Assembly: GCF_025965855.1 (NCBI RefSeq)
Contig: NZ_JAOPWB010000268.1
Span: 1 to 46,132 of the forward strand
Length of the DNA stretch: 46,132 nucleotides
Direction of reading: 5' to 3'
From: Mycobacterium sp.
Lineage (GTDB): Bacteria > Actinomycetota > Actinomycetes > Mycobacteriales > Mycobacteriaceae
In this document: in pieces, positions 17,116 through 27,900 of the stretch
Layout of the letters: each line of letters begins with the position of its first letter
How positions within the stretch are numbered: position 1 is the first letter of the stretch
The notes under the pieces: model-generated
Told to the model about the DNA's origin: nothing
Database searches by the model: none
The model's input: only the letters and a program-made list of their open reading frames with translations
Position numbers and translations under genes: made by a program

Positions 17116-18845
17116 AATTGGTCCTGACGGTACTGCTCGACACAGGCGGCGCGCCGGATCTTGCCGCTCGTCGTGGTGGGAATCGACCCGGGCGATACCA
17201 GAACGAGGTCCCCGACATTCAAGCCGTGCGCATTGGATATCGCGGAGGTGACGTCGCTCTTGACCCCGCTGAGCCAGTGCGTCGCCTCCTCGTTCGAATC
17301 GCCCCGCTTCTTCAGCTCGATGATGGTGACCAGCTTCTCAGTGCTGTTCAGCGGGACCGATATCGCCGCGACCCGGCCGCGTGTGATCTCTTGGACCGTC
17401 GCCTCGATGTCCTCGGGATAGTGATTGCGCCCGTGGATGATCAGCAGATCCTTGATGCGGCCGACGATGAACAGCTCACCCTCGGAGATGAAACCCTGGT
17501 CGCCGGTTCTCAGCCAGGGTCCGTCGGGCGTGCCCGGCGAAGGGTCGACGAGCGTTGCGCCGAAGCAGCGCTGCTCCTCCGGCGGTTTGCGCCAATAGCC
17601 GTCGGCGATATTGGCGCCATGCACCCAGATCTCGCCGACCAAGCCGTCAGGGCACTCGCGGTTCGTGTCGGAGTCGACGATGCGCAGCGTGGGTGTTTGC
17701 GGAATTTTGTACTTGATCAGCTCTGTGCCGGTCCCGGCCGAACACCGCCGAGCGCGGCCCGCGGCCAGCTCCCCGAGATCGAAGTGAACCGCCGCCGATG
17801 ATTCACTCCAGCTGCCGGTCGCCACGAAGACGGTTGCCTCCGCCAAGCCATACGAAGGGCGCAGCATATGGTCCCGAAAATTGAAGTGAGCAAACCGATC
17901 AGCGAAGCGTTGCATTGTGGCCGGCTCGACACGTTCTGCACCGCTGATGATGCCCAGCACCCCGCCGAGGTCGAGCCCGGCCAGGTCGTTGTCGGTTGTT
18001 TTGCGCGCGGCCAGGTCAAAGGCGAAGTTAGGCGCCGCTGACCACGTTTGAGGACTCCCGGCCAGCGACTGCACCCATCTGGCCGGCCGTTCCAAGAACG
18101 AAATCGGACTCGTCAGCTCGCCGCGCCAGCCGTTCAGGATTGGTGCGCAGACTCCCAGCACCAGACCCATGTCATGGTAAAAGGGCAACCACGACACGAC
18201 CGCGACATCCGATGGGGCTTTAACGCGGGAGTCCGCGAAATAGCCGCGCATCAGCTGCTCGAAATTCACCTGGAGGTTGCGGTGCGAGATCATGACCCCG
18301 GTGGGCAGCCGCGTCGAACCCGAGCTGTATTGCAAATACGCGATGCTCGGCAAATCGGCTGTCCGAACGCTTGTTCCGCCATCGGCGTCCAGATTCAGCG
18401 AATCTATTTCGACGATCTTCGGAACAGCGTCCAGGCGTGCCTGATCCACATATTCGGCGATATCTTCCGCGACCGCGGACGTCGTGAGAACAACCGCGGG
18501 CGACGTGTCGGCAAGGACCGCGCTGACACGCTCATGACTCGAGCCGCGGTGCGGCAACGGCAGCGGAACCGCGATCAGCCCGGCCTGAATCGATCCCAGG
18601 AATGCCACGACGTAATCGAGGCTCTGGCGAGCCAGGATCACCGCCCTGTCTCCGACCGACCCATGAAGGCTGAGCTCGCGCGCCGCATTGAGTGTTCGGC
18701 GGGATAACTGCGACCACGTGAGGCTCTCGGGAACACCCGCCCAGTCGTCCTCGTAATCGGTAAAAGTGAACGCGATGTCATGGGGCCGCAGGCTGGCGCG
18801 TCCGTGCAGCATCGAGAGAATGGATGAGTGGGGCGGTGTCGTCAC
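17097..18845 (-). CDS. fadD23: Long-chain fatty acyl-AMP ligase (FAAL), TPP-locus type
   Basis: 582 aa from GTG at 18845, matching the usual FAAL length; the open frame extends upstream to 18932 but overlaps the preceding gene. Activates a fatty acid as acyl-adenylate and hands it to a polyketide synthase rather than to CoA. Adenylate-forming motif [13 protein letters not shown] at about 172-184, second core motif [11 protein letters not shown], and the FAAL-typical C-terminus [18 protein letters not shown]. Position in a set with a PKS, PapA, MmpL10-like and PE-PPE gene supports starter-unit loading for the PKS at 24993. The symbol follows the TPP locus name and is by analogy. Confidence 0.9.
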   Translation of the reverse strand: MTTPPHSSILSMLHGRASLRPHDIAFTFTDYEDDWAGVPESLTWSQLSRRTLNAARELSLHGSVGDRAVILARQSLDYVVAFLGSIQAGLIAVPLPLPHRGSSHERVSAVLADTSPAVVLTTSAVAEDIAEYVDQARLDAVPKIVEIDSLNLDADGGTSVRTADLPSIAYLQYSSGSTRLPTGVMISHRNLQVNFEQLMRGYFADSRVKAPSDVAVVSWLPFYHDMGLVLGVCAPILNGWRGELTSPISFLERPARWVQSLAGSPQTWSAAPNFAFDLAARKTTDNDLAGLDLGGVLGIISGAERVEPATMQRFADRFAHFNFRDHMLRPSYGLAEATVFVATGSWSESSAAVHFDLGELAAGRARRCSAGTGTELIKYKIPQTPTLRIVDSDTNRECPDGLVGEIWVHGANIADGYWRKPPEEQRCFGATLVDPSPGTPDGPWLRTGDQGFISEGELFIVGRIKDLLIIHGRNHYPEDIEATVQEITRGRVAAISVPLNSTEKLVTIIELKKRGDSNEEATHWLSGVKSDVTSAISNAHGLNVGDLVLVSPGSIPTTTSGKIRRAACVEQYRQDQFTRLDA

Positions 18846-18885
18846 ATTACGTCCGTACTGATCTGTCCAATGCGTCGCATCGGAG

Positions 18886-20013
18886 TCAGTGGTCAGCCTG
18901 TCCTGCGCCGTGGGACAACACGGACATGGCACCGCTGAGGATCTGCGAGAACGGGTCAGCGCCGCCGCCGAATGTCGCCTGGTTGGCCGGCGCGGTGACT
19001 TCCGCTGGGTCGAAGCCGTGCACCGGGTCCACCTGAACGGGAGCGGTCGACGGGTCGTCGTTTCGCGAATAGCCCGCGTTCACCCGGGGGATCAGGATTG
19101 CGTCGAGCTTGTTCAGCGTGTCCTCCGGGATCCCGATGTAGGCCAACGGCGTGACCAGAGGCAGGTGTTTTTCCGGGACCATGATCGTCGTCTCTTTCGC
19201 GCCCCAGGAGTTGATCGTGGTTCTGATGTTCTGCGGCGGCACCATGCTCGGGTTCGTGAAGGCCACCGCGGTGTGACCCGTGGCTAGGCCCAGGAGCGTG
19301 TTGGCGAGCGCGAACATGTTGTCCGGCCGGTCCGGGAAGTCCGCGATCGAGTCGTACGCAGCCACGAACTTGTTGGTGTCGTATTGGCTCTCGTACGGCG
19401 GTGGCATGCGGTAGTCGAGCGCGGGAACAACGCTGCCGACGGGGAACATGGCCGAGAGGAAACTCTGGCCGAAGGCGTGACGCCCAATCGGGTCGCCGAA
19501 TGTGGCGAAGTTCAGCGTGTCCGGCGGGGGAGCGGTCGGGTCATTGGCCAGTCGAGCCTGCTCGCCGTCGACCACGAACCCGCCTTCAGACAAGCCGATC
19601 GCCGTACCGGGGCGACCGGTGCGGATCGCGGCGTCGAGGTTGTTCACTCCCGCGTCGACCGACTCGCCGACGCTGGGGCCGTTCAGACCCAGGCCGGGGA
19701 ACTGCTCATCGATCTTGCCGATGCCCGGGAAGAGTCGCTCCAGCACGTGACCCTGAACCTGCCCGGCCGGGTAGCGGACGATTTCTCGCTTCTGGCCGGG
19801 GAACCACTGGGCGCCCTCCTCGCGGATGTACTCGTCGTAGGGGATGCCCAGAACGTGAGCGCCTCCGAGGGCGAACGCGGTCTGGTCGCCCGGCGCCCCG
19901 GGGGTCGGCGGACCGCCGATGGGCGTGTCATCGGCCGACACCGTCTTGACGCCGAAACACCCTGCGGCGCTGACAGTTACCAGCGCCGTAACTCCTGCGA
20001 GTAGTTTCTTCAT
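18886..20013 (-). CDS. Secreted PE-PPE-type acyltransferase/hydrolase of a trehalose-lipid locus (Chp/TPP 'PE' family)
   Basis: 375 aa from ATG at 20013, preceded by AGGAG at five bases. N-terminal signal peptide ([19 protein letters not shown]) with a possible lipobox ending in C19. The mature part has the alpha/beta-hydrolase-like fold of the PE-PPE domain: nucleophile in GLSEGG (S142) and [15 protein letters not shown]. Relatives in M. tuberculosis, Chp1 (Rv3822) and Chp2 (Rv1184c), complete sulfolipid and polyacyltrehalose by moving acyl chains between trehalose lipids outside the membrane; the TPP locus has the equivalent gene called PE. Despite that name no PE N-terminal domain is present. 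It lies between the exporter and the ligase on the same strand. Confidence 0.87.
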   Translation of the reverse strand: MKKLLAGVTALVTVSAAGCFGVKTVSADDTPIGGPPTPGAPGDQTAFALGGAHVLGIPYDEYIREEGAQWFPGQKREIVRYPAGQVQGHVLERLFPGIGKIDEQFPGLGLNGPSVGESVDAGVNNLDAAIRTGRPGTAIGLSEGGFVVDGEQARLANDPTAPPPDTLNFATFGDPIGRHAFGQSFLSAMFPVGSVVPALDYRMPPPYESQYDTNKFVAAYDSIADFPDRPDNMFALANTLLGLATGHTAVAFTNPSMVPPQNIRTTINSWGAKETTIMVPEKHLPLVTPLAYIGIPEDTLNKLDAILIPRVNAGYSRNDDPSTAPVQVDPVHGFDPAEVTAPANQATFGGGADPFSQILSGAMSVLSHGAGQADH

Positions 20014-20066
20014 CCCTACTCCTGACCCCTCGGCTTCTCCAGTTTCACATACATCATGTGTGCGCA

Positions 20067-23000
20067 CTAACCGGGTTGCGGCTCGGCACGCCGGGCCGGC
20101 GACCCCCGCGCGTCCACTCGTGACGGCCACCAGTTCGCCCGCCCGACCAGCGCGGCGATGGCGGGAACCGTGATGGTGCGTACCAGGAAGGTGTCCAGCA
20201 AAATTCCCACACCGATCACGAAACCGCCTTGGACCACGGTGCCGATGCTGGAGAACAAGAGACCGCACATCGAGGCAGCGAAGATCAGACCTGCCGCGGT
20301 GATCACCCCGCCCGTCGAACTCAGGGTGCGAATGATGCCGTAGCGCATGCTGTGCGGAGACTCGTCACGCATCCGCGAGACGAGCAGCATGTTGTAGTCG
20401 GCTCCCACCGCCACCAACACCACGAACGCCAGTGGTGGCACGCTCCAATGTAATTGCTGGCCGAGTAGGAATTGGAATAAGACAACGCCGATGCCCACCG
20501 CCGACAAATACGAAATGACCACGGACGCAACCAGATACAGCGGCGCGACAATCGCACGCAGCAGCGCGACCAAGGTCAGTAGCACGACGAGGAGGGTTAC
20601 CGCGATGATGAACCGGATGTCGTGTTCGTAGTAGTCGCGCGTGTCCTTGAGGCCGACGGTGTATCCCGCCATCGATATCTTGGCGTCCGCCAATGTGGTG
20701 TTCGGTTGGGCTCCCCGACCGGTCGCGCTGATCGCGTTGACCTGATCCATGGCTTCCGTGCTGAACGGATTGAGTTTGGTCTGCACCAAATAGCGCACCG
20801 AATGGCCGTCCGGCGAGATGAATACCTTGGCGGCCTGCTGGAACTCGGGTAAGTGCAGCAGCTGGGCCGGGATGTTGAACCCGGCCATCGCCGGTTGTGC
20901 GGCGTCATGCTTCAGCGACAACAGAAACGCCGCGGACTCGCTGAGCCCGACACCCAGCTGTTTGACTTGGTTGACGAGCTGAGCCACCGCGTCGGCCACT
21001 TGCCTGCTCCCACCGGCGAACCGGTCCGCGCCGTTTTGCAGGCTGTTCAGGTTCGCCTGCAGGCCACCGGGTTGGTCCATCCCCATGGAATGCAGCACGT
21101 CGGTGAGCTTGGTCAATGCACTGCGCAGGCGGTCTGTCGACGCCTTCAGCGCGCGTTTGTCCGGGTACTCCTGCAGTTGGTGGGACAAGTCATCGATCGC
21201 GTCGAGGTCTGCCTGATCGCGCGCACCGACCAGCTGCTCAAATGTCCCGCGGGTGGCGCTGCACGACGGATCGGCGTCGCAGATCGGGTTGCCCTGCAAC
21301 GCCGTCAGCACCGGGCCTATCCAGGCGAACAGGCTCTTGCCGGCCGAGAAGTTCCAGCCCATGGCATTGCTGAGCGAGTTGACGTGGTCGACGAGTTGGG
21401 CTGCCAGGTCGACCTCTTTGACCAGCGCGTCGCCGCTGTACTGGTTCTTCGCCGATGAGAAGGCATTCTCCAGTTCCTGCACGCCGGCAGCCAGCTGGTT
21501 GACCTGGCCGCGCACCTCACCGAGGCTGTTGGCCAGCGTGCCGGTCCCGTCGACCAGCCGGTTGAGGTCATTGGTGTGGTCGTTGATCATGGTGGACCCG
21601 CTGGCCAGCATGGTGCCGATGGCGCCCGCCTGATAGGTGGCTCTGAACTGTTCCGGCACGTTTCCGGTGGGACGGGTGATGCCGCTTACCACCGCGATAT
21701 TCGGTAATTGGCTGACCCGGTCCGCCATCTGCTCCAGGTCGGCAAGGGCCTGCGGCGTGCGCAGGTCGTGCGGCGATTGGACAAGGATGTACTCCGGGAT
21801 GGACTGATTCACGTTGAAATGGCGATCCAGCGCGGCATACCCGATGGAGCTGGGAGCCGAAGGCCGAAGGGCCTTCCGATCGTCATAGTTGTACCGCACC
21901 AGGCCGGCACAGCTGGCCAGGATGATCAACACGAGCACGCTGGCGACCAGATGGACCCTGGGCCGGCGCACGATGCGTACGCCGGAGCGCCGCCAGAATC
22001 GAGCGGTCAGTTCGCGCCGTGGCTTGACCCAGCCGCGTGGGCCGGCGAGCACCAGAATCGCCGGCAGCAACGTCACCGCGGCGAGGAATGCTACGCCGAT
22101 CCCGATCGCCGACGACGCTCCGACCGTCTTGAAAATTCCCATTCGGGCGAAGCTGATGAGCAGAAAAGTGATTCCCACGGTGGTGGCGGATGCGGCGATC
22201 ACTTTCCCGATCGAGATCATCGCCCGCTTGACCGCCTGATCGAAATCCGCGCCTGACCGCCGATAGTCGTGATAGCGGCTGATGAGAAAGACGGCGTAAT
22301 CCGTTCCGGCGCCGGCCATGATCGCGCTCAGAAACACGATGGACTGGTTCGAGACGCCCGAGCCTGTGACCTGCGCGTAGCCCGCCGCCACCGCCTGCGC
22401 GATCACCAGGGACAACCCGATCGTTATCAGCGGCAGCAGCATGGTGACCGCGCTGCGGTACACCACCAGCAGGACGATGAGCACCAGAACGGCGATCGCC
22501 AGCTCGATCGGAAGCCGGTCCCGATCGCCTGCGACCGTGAGGTCGGCGACGGTTGCGGCGGGGCCGGTGACGTTCGCCGTTAGATGTGTTCCGTCTGGGG
22601 CCTGTTCCATGGCGTGTTTGACGGTGTCGCTAATCCGGTTGAAAGCGGCGTACGACTGTGGAGTGCCCAACTCGCCCGCGACGGCGACCGGCAGCACCCA
22701 AGCTTTGTGGTCCGCGCTGGTCACGACCGAACGCAGGGGCGGCGTGCTGAGGAAATCCTGCACCATCACGACATCTCGCGTGTCCCGGCGCAGCGCGTCC
22801 ACCAACTTGCGGTACACGGCTTCGTCGGCGGGGCCAAGCCCCTTGTCGTCGGTCAGGACCACCAACAGGAGGTCTTCCGAACCCGATTCGTGAAATGCCT
22901 CGGCCATCTTTCGAGTGGTGACGCTCGACGGTGCATCGCTGGGCAAGATGGCGAGCGGATGCTTCTGGGCCATCTCGCCCAGCGATGGGAGCGTCAGTGG

Positions 23001-23078
23001 CAGGGCGACCGCAATCGCGACCCACACCGCTATCACCACCCAGGGCCACCGCACCACAAAATCGGCTAGCCGTCGCAT
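20067..23078 (-). CDS. mmpL10: MmpL10-type RND lipid transporter
   Basis: 1003 aa, closest in length to MmpL10 and of the MmpL8/10/12 branch that works without MmpS. Proton-relay pairs appear in [15 protein letters not shown] and [15 protein letters not shown]. The second periplasmic domain is long and rich in coiled-coil segments (about residues 480-700). In polyacyltrehalose and TPP loci MmpL10 moves diacyltrehalose-type precursors across the inner membrane for final acylation outside. Located between papA and the PE-PPE-type acyltransferase, exactly as this pathway predicts. Cargo assignment rests on locus context. Confidence 0.9.
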   Translation of the reverse strand: MRRLADFVVRWPWVVIAVWVAIAVALPLTLPSLGEMAQKHPLAILPSDAPSSVTTRKMAEAFHESGSEDLLLVVLTDDKGLGPADEAVYRKLVDALRRDTRDVVMVQDFLSTPPLRSVVTSADHKAWVLPVAVAGELGTPQSYAAFNRISDTVKHAMEQAPDGTHLTANVTGPAATVADLTVAGDRDRLPIELAIAVLVLIVLLVVYRSAVTMLLPLITIGLSLVIAQAVAAGYAQVTGSGVSNQSIVFLSAIMAGAGTDYAVFLISRYHDYRRSGADFDQAVKRAMISIGKVIAASATTVGITFLLISFARMGIFKTVGASSAIGIGVAFLAAVTLLPAILVLAGPRGWVKPRRELTARFWRRSGVRIVRRPRVHLVASVLVLIILASCAGLVRYNYDDRKALRPSAPSSIGYAALDRHFNVNQSIPEYILVQSPHDLRTPQALADLEQMADRVSQLPNIAVVSGITRPTGNVPEQFRATYQAGAIGTMLASGSTMINDHTNDLNRLVDGTGTLANSLGEVRGQVNQLAAGVQELENAFSSAKNQYSGDALVKEVDLAAQLVDHVNSLSNAMGWNFSAGKSLFAWIGPVLTALQGNPICDADPSCSATRGTFEQLVGARDQADLDAIDDLSHQLQEYPDKRALKASTDRLRSALTKLTDVLHSMGMDQPGGLQANLNSLQNGADRFAGGSRQVADAVAQLVNQVKQLGVGLSESAAFLLSLKHDAAQPAMAGFNIPAQLLHLPEFQQAAKVFISPDGHSVRYLVQTKLNPFSTEAMDQVNAISATGRGAQPNTTLADAKISMAGYTVGLKDTRDYYEHDIRFIIAVTLLVVLLTLVALLRAIVAPLYLVASVVISYLSAVGIGVVLFQFLLGQQLHWSVPPLAFVVLVAVGADYNMLLVSRMRDESPHSMRYGIIRTLSSTGGVITAAGLIFAASMCGLLFSSIGTVVQGGFVIGVGILLDTFLVRTITVPAIAALVGRANWWPSRVDARGSPARRAEPQPG

Positions 23079-23147
23079 TTCGCCCTCACCCTCAAACCGC
23101 GCAATTTCGCACTCGGACCCATCTAAGAGCCATCGAACTACTCCCCG

Positions 23148-24569
23148 TTAGGCAACGCGTCCCCAATGCCCGCTGGCGGCGACCCGCGCGCAGACGGACT
23201 TCATCGCTTCCATATAGCGGACAACCGATTTCTGGGCGACCGGATTGTCGGGGAACATGATCGCCATCGCCGTGCCCTCCCCGTACCGAAACACATAGAT
23301 GGTCAGTTGATATGAATACCGGCCGTCAGAGTAGATTCCTATATTGTTCGCATAACCCAGCTCGGCCGCTGCAAGAACAGCATTGAGCGGAGCGGCGCCG
23401 CCATGCAGGAAGTTCGACACCGGAAAGTTCGGCTCCGGCCAGCTCAACCACGGCGCCAATTCCAGCACGCGGTAATACGGCACCTTCGCCAGGTCCAGAC
23501 CCGAATCGAAAGAAGCCTGTGCCGCCCACGCGGCATCGGCGAAAGAGGCCGCGGCTATCGGCACGGTGATCGGGACCAGGCCGGTAAACCAACCCTGCGT
23601 CATGAAATTATCCGTAGTTCTGCGGGTATCCCGGGGAGTGAGGCCGTAATACGTGAGAGCCCCGGTAAACTCATGCTCTACCAGGGCGAGGCAGGCGAAC
23701 AAGCCGCCGATGAAGCGCGCGCCGACCGCCGTGCAGGCTGCTTCGAACCGCTCCGTCTGCTCGGCGTCCATCAGGAGTTCGGAGACCATCTCACTGTCAC
23801 TCGGCTCCGACGGGTCACCCAGTGGGAGCGGAAATTCAGGAAATCCACCGTTGTTGTTCTCGGCGAAGTCAATCCACGCGCGCACCTGAGGCGAATCTAC
23901 GGTTAACGTTGACGCGTACTGGCGCTCGCGGGCGCAGAAATCGTCAAAGCTGCCGGCATCGGGAAGCGCAAGGGGTTCACCACCTCCGCTCAACGCCGCA
24001 TACATTCCGTTTGCCTCGAGCATCGTTGTGCCAATCAACGTCGCGTCCCCATGGACATGATCCATGGCGGCAAAGAAAGTGAAATAACCCTCGCTTTGGA
24101 CAATCCCGAAGGTGAAGCAGCCCCATTCGAACGGATTCGGTATGGCCACGACATGCGCGCGTATTTCGTCGACCGTCATTTTGCCGTGCTCGATCGGCGT
24201 GAATTCAATATCGGCGGGATCGCTGATGGTATGCCGTATGAACTCTCCATTGCCGGCGTGGTCGAACCAGCTGCGGAACGTGTCGTGCCGGCGCAGGTAT
24301 GCGTTGACGGCGTGATCCATGGCAGGAATGTCACACTGGCCGGGTACTTCACAGGTAGCGATGATTTGCCGGGAGAAGTCCAGCCCCGCGGAAGTCCGTT
24401 CGTGATAATTACGAAGATGTTGGCCCTGCATGTAGCTGACCGGCACGGAACTGGCCGGCGCTTCCCGGACCTTTTCGGTAGCCGCGGCCGTCGGGTGCCA
24501 GGACATGACCGACCCCGGGCTCGGCGTCCAGCCACCGAGTGAGCCGATCGTTATTTTCCCGATGCGCAA
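23148..24569 (-). CDS. papA3: Polyketide-associated acyltransferase (PapA3-like)
   Basis: 473 aa from TTG at 24569, with GAGGAG seven bases upstream; the opening MRIGKITIGSL is typical of PapA1/PapA3 relatives, which supports this unusual start. Condensation-domain-like fold with the HxxxD catalytic motif HVHGDA (H171, D175) and NFLHGGA in the second half. PapA enzymes esterify trehalose with fatty or polyketide acids; in TPP synthesis PapA3 makes the diacyltrehalose intermediate. First gene of the minus-strand series and divergent from the PKS. The exact acyl donor is inferred. Confidence 0.88.
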   Translation of the reverse strand: MRIGKITIGSLGGWTPSPGSVMSWHPTAAATEKVREAPASSVPVSYMQGQHLRNYHERTSAGLDFSRQIIATCEVPGQCDIPAMDHAVNAYLRRHDTFRSWFDHAGNGEFIRHTISDPADIEFTPIEHGKMTVDEIRAHVVAIPNPFEWGCFTFGIVQSEGYFTFFAAMDHVHGDATLIGTTMLEANGMYAALSGGGEPLALPDAGSFDDFCARERQYASTLTVDSPQVRAWIDFAENNNGGFPEFPLPLGDPSEPSDSEMVSELLMDAEQTERFEAACTAVGARFIGGLFACLALVEHEFTGALTYYGLTPRDTRRTTDNFMTQGWFTGLVPITVPIAAASFADAAWAAQASFDSGLDLAKVPYYRVLELAPWLSWPEPNFPVSNFLHGGAAPLNAVLAAAELGYANNIGIYSDGRYSYQLTIYVFRYGEGTAMAIMFPDNPVAQKSVVRYMEAMKSVCARVAASGHWGRVA

Positions 24570-24992
24570 ATCTCTTCTCCTCGGTCTGGACGGCTGCGGT
24601 TCGGGCCGCCGGCAGCGACACCAAGATAACGCTCTCGGCGATCACCGGCGCCGACATGCGCGGATCGCCTGCAACTGCTCATCGGCGCGGCGGCCGGTGG
24701 CCATGGTGCAGCGGGCCGACACGTGACGATACTTGCCTGAGCCCGCGGCGAAGTACCCATGCTGTAAATACTTCGGCGTCGGCGGCGATTCGGCTGCGGG
24801 ATTGGGCCGGACATGTGTAGATTACCTAACGACGGTCGCTGGAAGCAGTACGCCGGGGAGTTCCGCCAGGTCGGGTCCTGGGTGCGTGCAGTGAGTGGCC
24901 TAAGACGTGGTTCGCAGTTACCACGGTCCGGGCGCCGAAAGGGCCCGCGGGCACATCGAATCTTCGCCCACCGAAGCAGGGAGGACAATCGC
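24570..24992. promoter_or_regulatory. Divergent control region papA / pks
   Basis: 423 bases with no convincing gene. It must hold promoters for both directions. TAGATT at 24818-24823 is a possible -10 for pks, giving a leader of about 165 bases; TATCGT on the minus strand (24726-24731) is a possible -10 for papA. An inverted repeat CGAAGTA / TACTTCG at 24749-24755 and 24769-24775 lies between them and could be an operator. GGGAGGA at 24979-24985 is the pks ribosome binding site. The open reading frame of pks extends back to 24813, but this part looks non-coding. Confidence 0.4.
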
Positions 24993-27900
24993 ATGGCATC
25001 CGCCGAAGGCCTGATGGAGCCGGCTTTGGGTTGCGCGGGGTTCGCGATCGTCGGCTACGCGGCGCGTTTTCCGGGTGCCGCGGACGCTGACGAATTCTGG
25101 CAGGTGCTGGCCGAAGGCCGGGATGCGGTATCGGAGGTGCCCTCCGATCGGTGGGATGCCGACGAATTCTTCGACCCAGATCCCGATTCGCCTGGGAAGG
25201 TTGTGACCCGTCGGGCAGGTTTCGTCGACGACGTAACGGGATTCGACGCGCCGTTTTTCGGCATGTCGGCGCGCGAGGTCAGGTTGATGGACCCGCAGCA
25301 TCGGCTCTTGCTCGAGACGGCGTGGCGCGCGGTGGAGCATTCGGGCACCGCGCCAACGGCTTTGGCAAACACCAACACCGGTGTGTTCGTCGGTTTGGCC
25401 ACCCATGATTACCTGGGGATGGCATCCGACGAGCTGACCTACCCCGAGATCGAAGCCTATATGGCAATCGGGACGTCGAATGCCGCGGCAGCGGGCCGGA
25501 TCAGCTATCGATTGGGGCTGCAGGGCCCGTCGATCGCCGTCGACACGGCGTGCAGCTCGTCGCTCGTGGCGATCCATCAGGCATGCCAAGCGCTGCGCCT
25601 CGGGGAATGTGACCTCGCGCTGGCCGGCGGCGCGAACGTGCTGCTCACCCCGGCGACCATGATCACCTTTTCCCATGCGCACATGCTCGCGCCTGACGGC
25701 CGGTGCAAGACATTCGACGCGGCCGCGGACGGCTACGTGCGCGGCGAGGGTTGCGGTGTCATTGTCGTGAAGCGGCTCGAGGACGCGATCCGCGACGGTG
25801 ACCGGATTCGGGCCGTCATCCGGGGCAGCGCGATCAACCAGGACGGCGCATCGGGTGGTTTGACGGTGCCGAACGGCATTGCTCAGCAACGGGTTATCGC
25901 CGAGGCGCTGAAGCGCGCGCGCATCGCACCCGGCGACGTCGGATACCTGGAGGCACACGGGACCGGGACATCGCTGGGCGATCCGATCGAGGCCCAGGCC
26001 GCGGGTGCGGTGTTCGGCGCGGGGCGCGAGGCGAGCCGCCCGCTGTTGATCGGCTCGGTGAAGACGAATATCGGCCATCTGGAAGCGGCCGCGGGAATCG
26101 CGGGCGTGATCAAGGTCATCCTGTCGCTCGAGCACGAGGTACTGCCGAAGCACCTGCACTTTCGCAATCCGTCGCCGCACATTCCCTGGGACCGGCTTGC
26201 GGTGCAGGTTGTGCAGGAGGCGACCGCCTGGGAACGCAACGGTCGGCCCCGTATCGCGGGAGTCAGCTCATTCGGGTTTGCCGGGACCAACGCGCACGTC
26301 ATCCTCGAAGAGGCTCCGGTAGCGCCCGAACACGTAGTTCAGGTGCCCGGCGACCGACGATTCGGCGTGCTGCCGCTGTCGGCCCGCACGCCCGCCGCGC
26401 TGGTGCAGATCGCCGATCACTACCGCGGCTGGTTGAGCGCGCACCCGGAGGCCAGCCTGGCGGACCTGTGCTTGACCGCCGGGGTGGGGCGAGCACACTT
26501 CGAGCACCGGGCCGCGTTGGTGGTCGATTCGAAGGAATCCGCCGCTGAGTTGCTCGGTGCGCTGGCGGACGACCGCCCGGCGCCCGGTCTGGTGCGCGGA
26601 ATATCCGACGACACGCCGAAGACGGCGTGGCTGTTCACCGGTCAGGGCAGCCAGTACGCGGGCATGGCCCGGGAGCTGTTCGACACCGAGCCGGTGTTTG
26701 CCGAGGCGCTGACCCGCTGCGCGGCCGTGGTGGCTGACGTTCTCGAAAAACCGCTGCTGGACGTGATTTTCGATGTGGATGGCCCGGCCAACGAAGAGGC
26801 GCTGCGGCAGACGTCCTACGCCCAGCCCGCCTTGTTCGCGGTGGAGATGGGCCTTGCCCGCCTCTGGCAGTCATGGGGCTTCGAACCCGACGTGGTGCTG
26901 GGCCACAGTGTCGGCCAGTATTCGGCGGCCTGCGTCGCGGGCGTGTTCAGCCTGGAAGACGGCGCGCTGCTGATGGCCGAGCGCGGCCGCCTTTTCGGCA
27001 GTTTGCCTGCGGGCGGCCGGATGGTCGCGGTGTTCACCCAAGCCGAGCGCGTCGAAAGCCTCACCGACGAGTTCCCAAGTCTGTCGGTTGCCGCCTACAA
27101 CGGTGCCAACACCGTACTGTCGGGACCCGCGCAGGATCTGGACCAGGCGGTGGCCCGGTTGACGACCGACGGTGTCCGGTGTGACTGGCTGGACACCAGC
27201 CACGCGTTCCACTCGGCGCTGCTGGATCCGATCCTCGACGGGTTCGAGTCGTATGCGAACCGGTTCGATTTCAGCCCGCCACAACGGATTATGGTGTGCA
27301 ACCGCACCGGCGCCGCGCTCGGCAGGAGCGTAAAACTCGACGGTGCTTATTGGCGTCGCCACGCCCGCCAACCGGTGGAATTCGCCAAAAGCGTGCGCAC
27401 CCTTGCCGATCTGAGTTGCAAAGTGCTGCTAGAGATCGGCCCGCAACCGGTGCTCACCGCCGCGGCCCTGCGGGCATGGCCTGACCCGGCCACCGCGCCG
27501 CGGGCGATCGCGTCATTGCGTCGAAACACCGCCGACCACCGCCAGATCACCGAAGCCCTTGCCGACGCGTACGTGCTGGGCCACCTGCCCGACTTCGGCG
27601 CTGTCATAGGGCCGGCGCGAAAGCTCGACCTGCCGACCTATCCGTTCCAGCATCGCCAGTACTGGTTTCGAGACAATCGGGTCCGCCCCAACCAACAACA
27701 CAACGCCGCGGGTACCGAAACCGTCCGGCTTCTCGAGGACGGCCGGATCGAGGAACTCGCCGCGCTACTCGACGGCGCGAGCGGCAATCAGCAGACCGTG
27801 GATGTGCTGACAAAGCTTGCCGCACAACACAACCAACAACGTGAAACCCGGTCCATCGCGGACGACCGCTACGAAGTTCGCTGGGAGAACGTTCCGGGGG

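Noticed and set aside
15930..17801. 623-codon open frame on the plus strand
   Set aside because: Runs antisense across two clear genes and the hairpin region between them; no domain signature.
24813..24992. N-terminal extension of the PKS by 60 codons
   Set aside because: No homology to KS start, Arg-rich, and a good ribosome binding site sits before the ATG at 24993.
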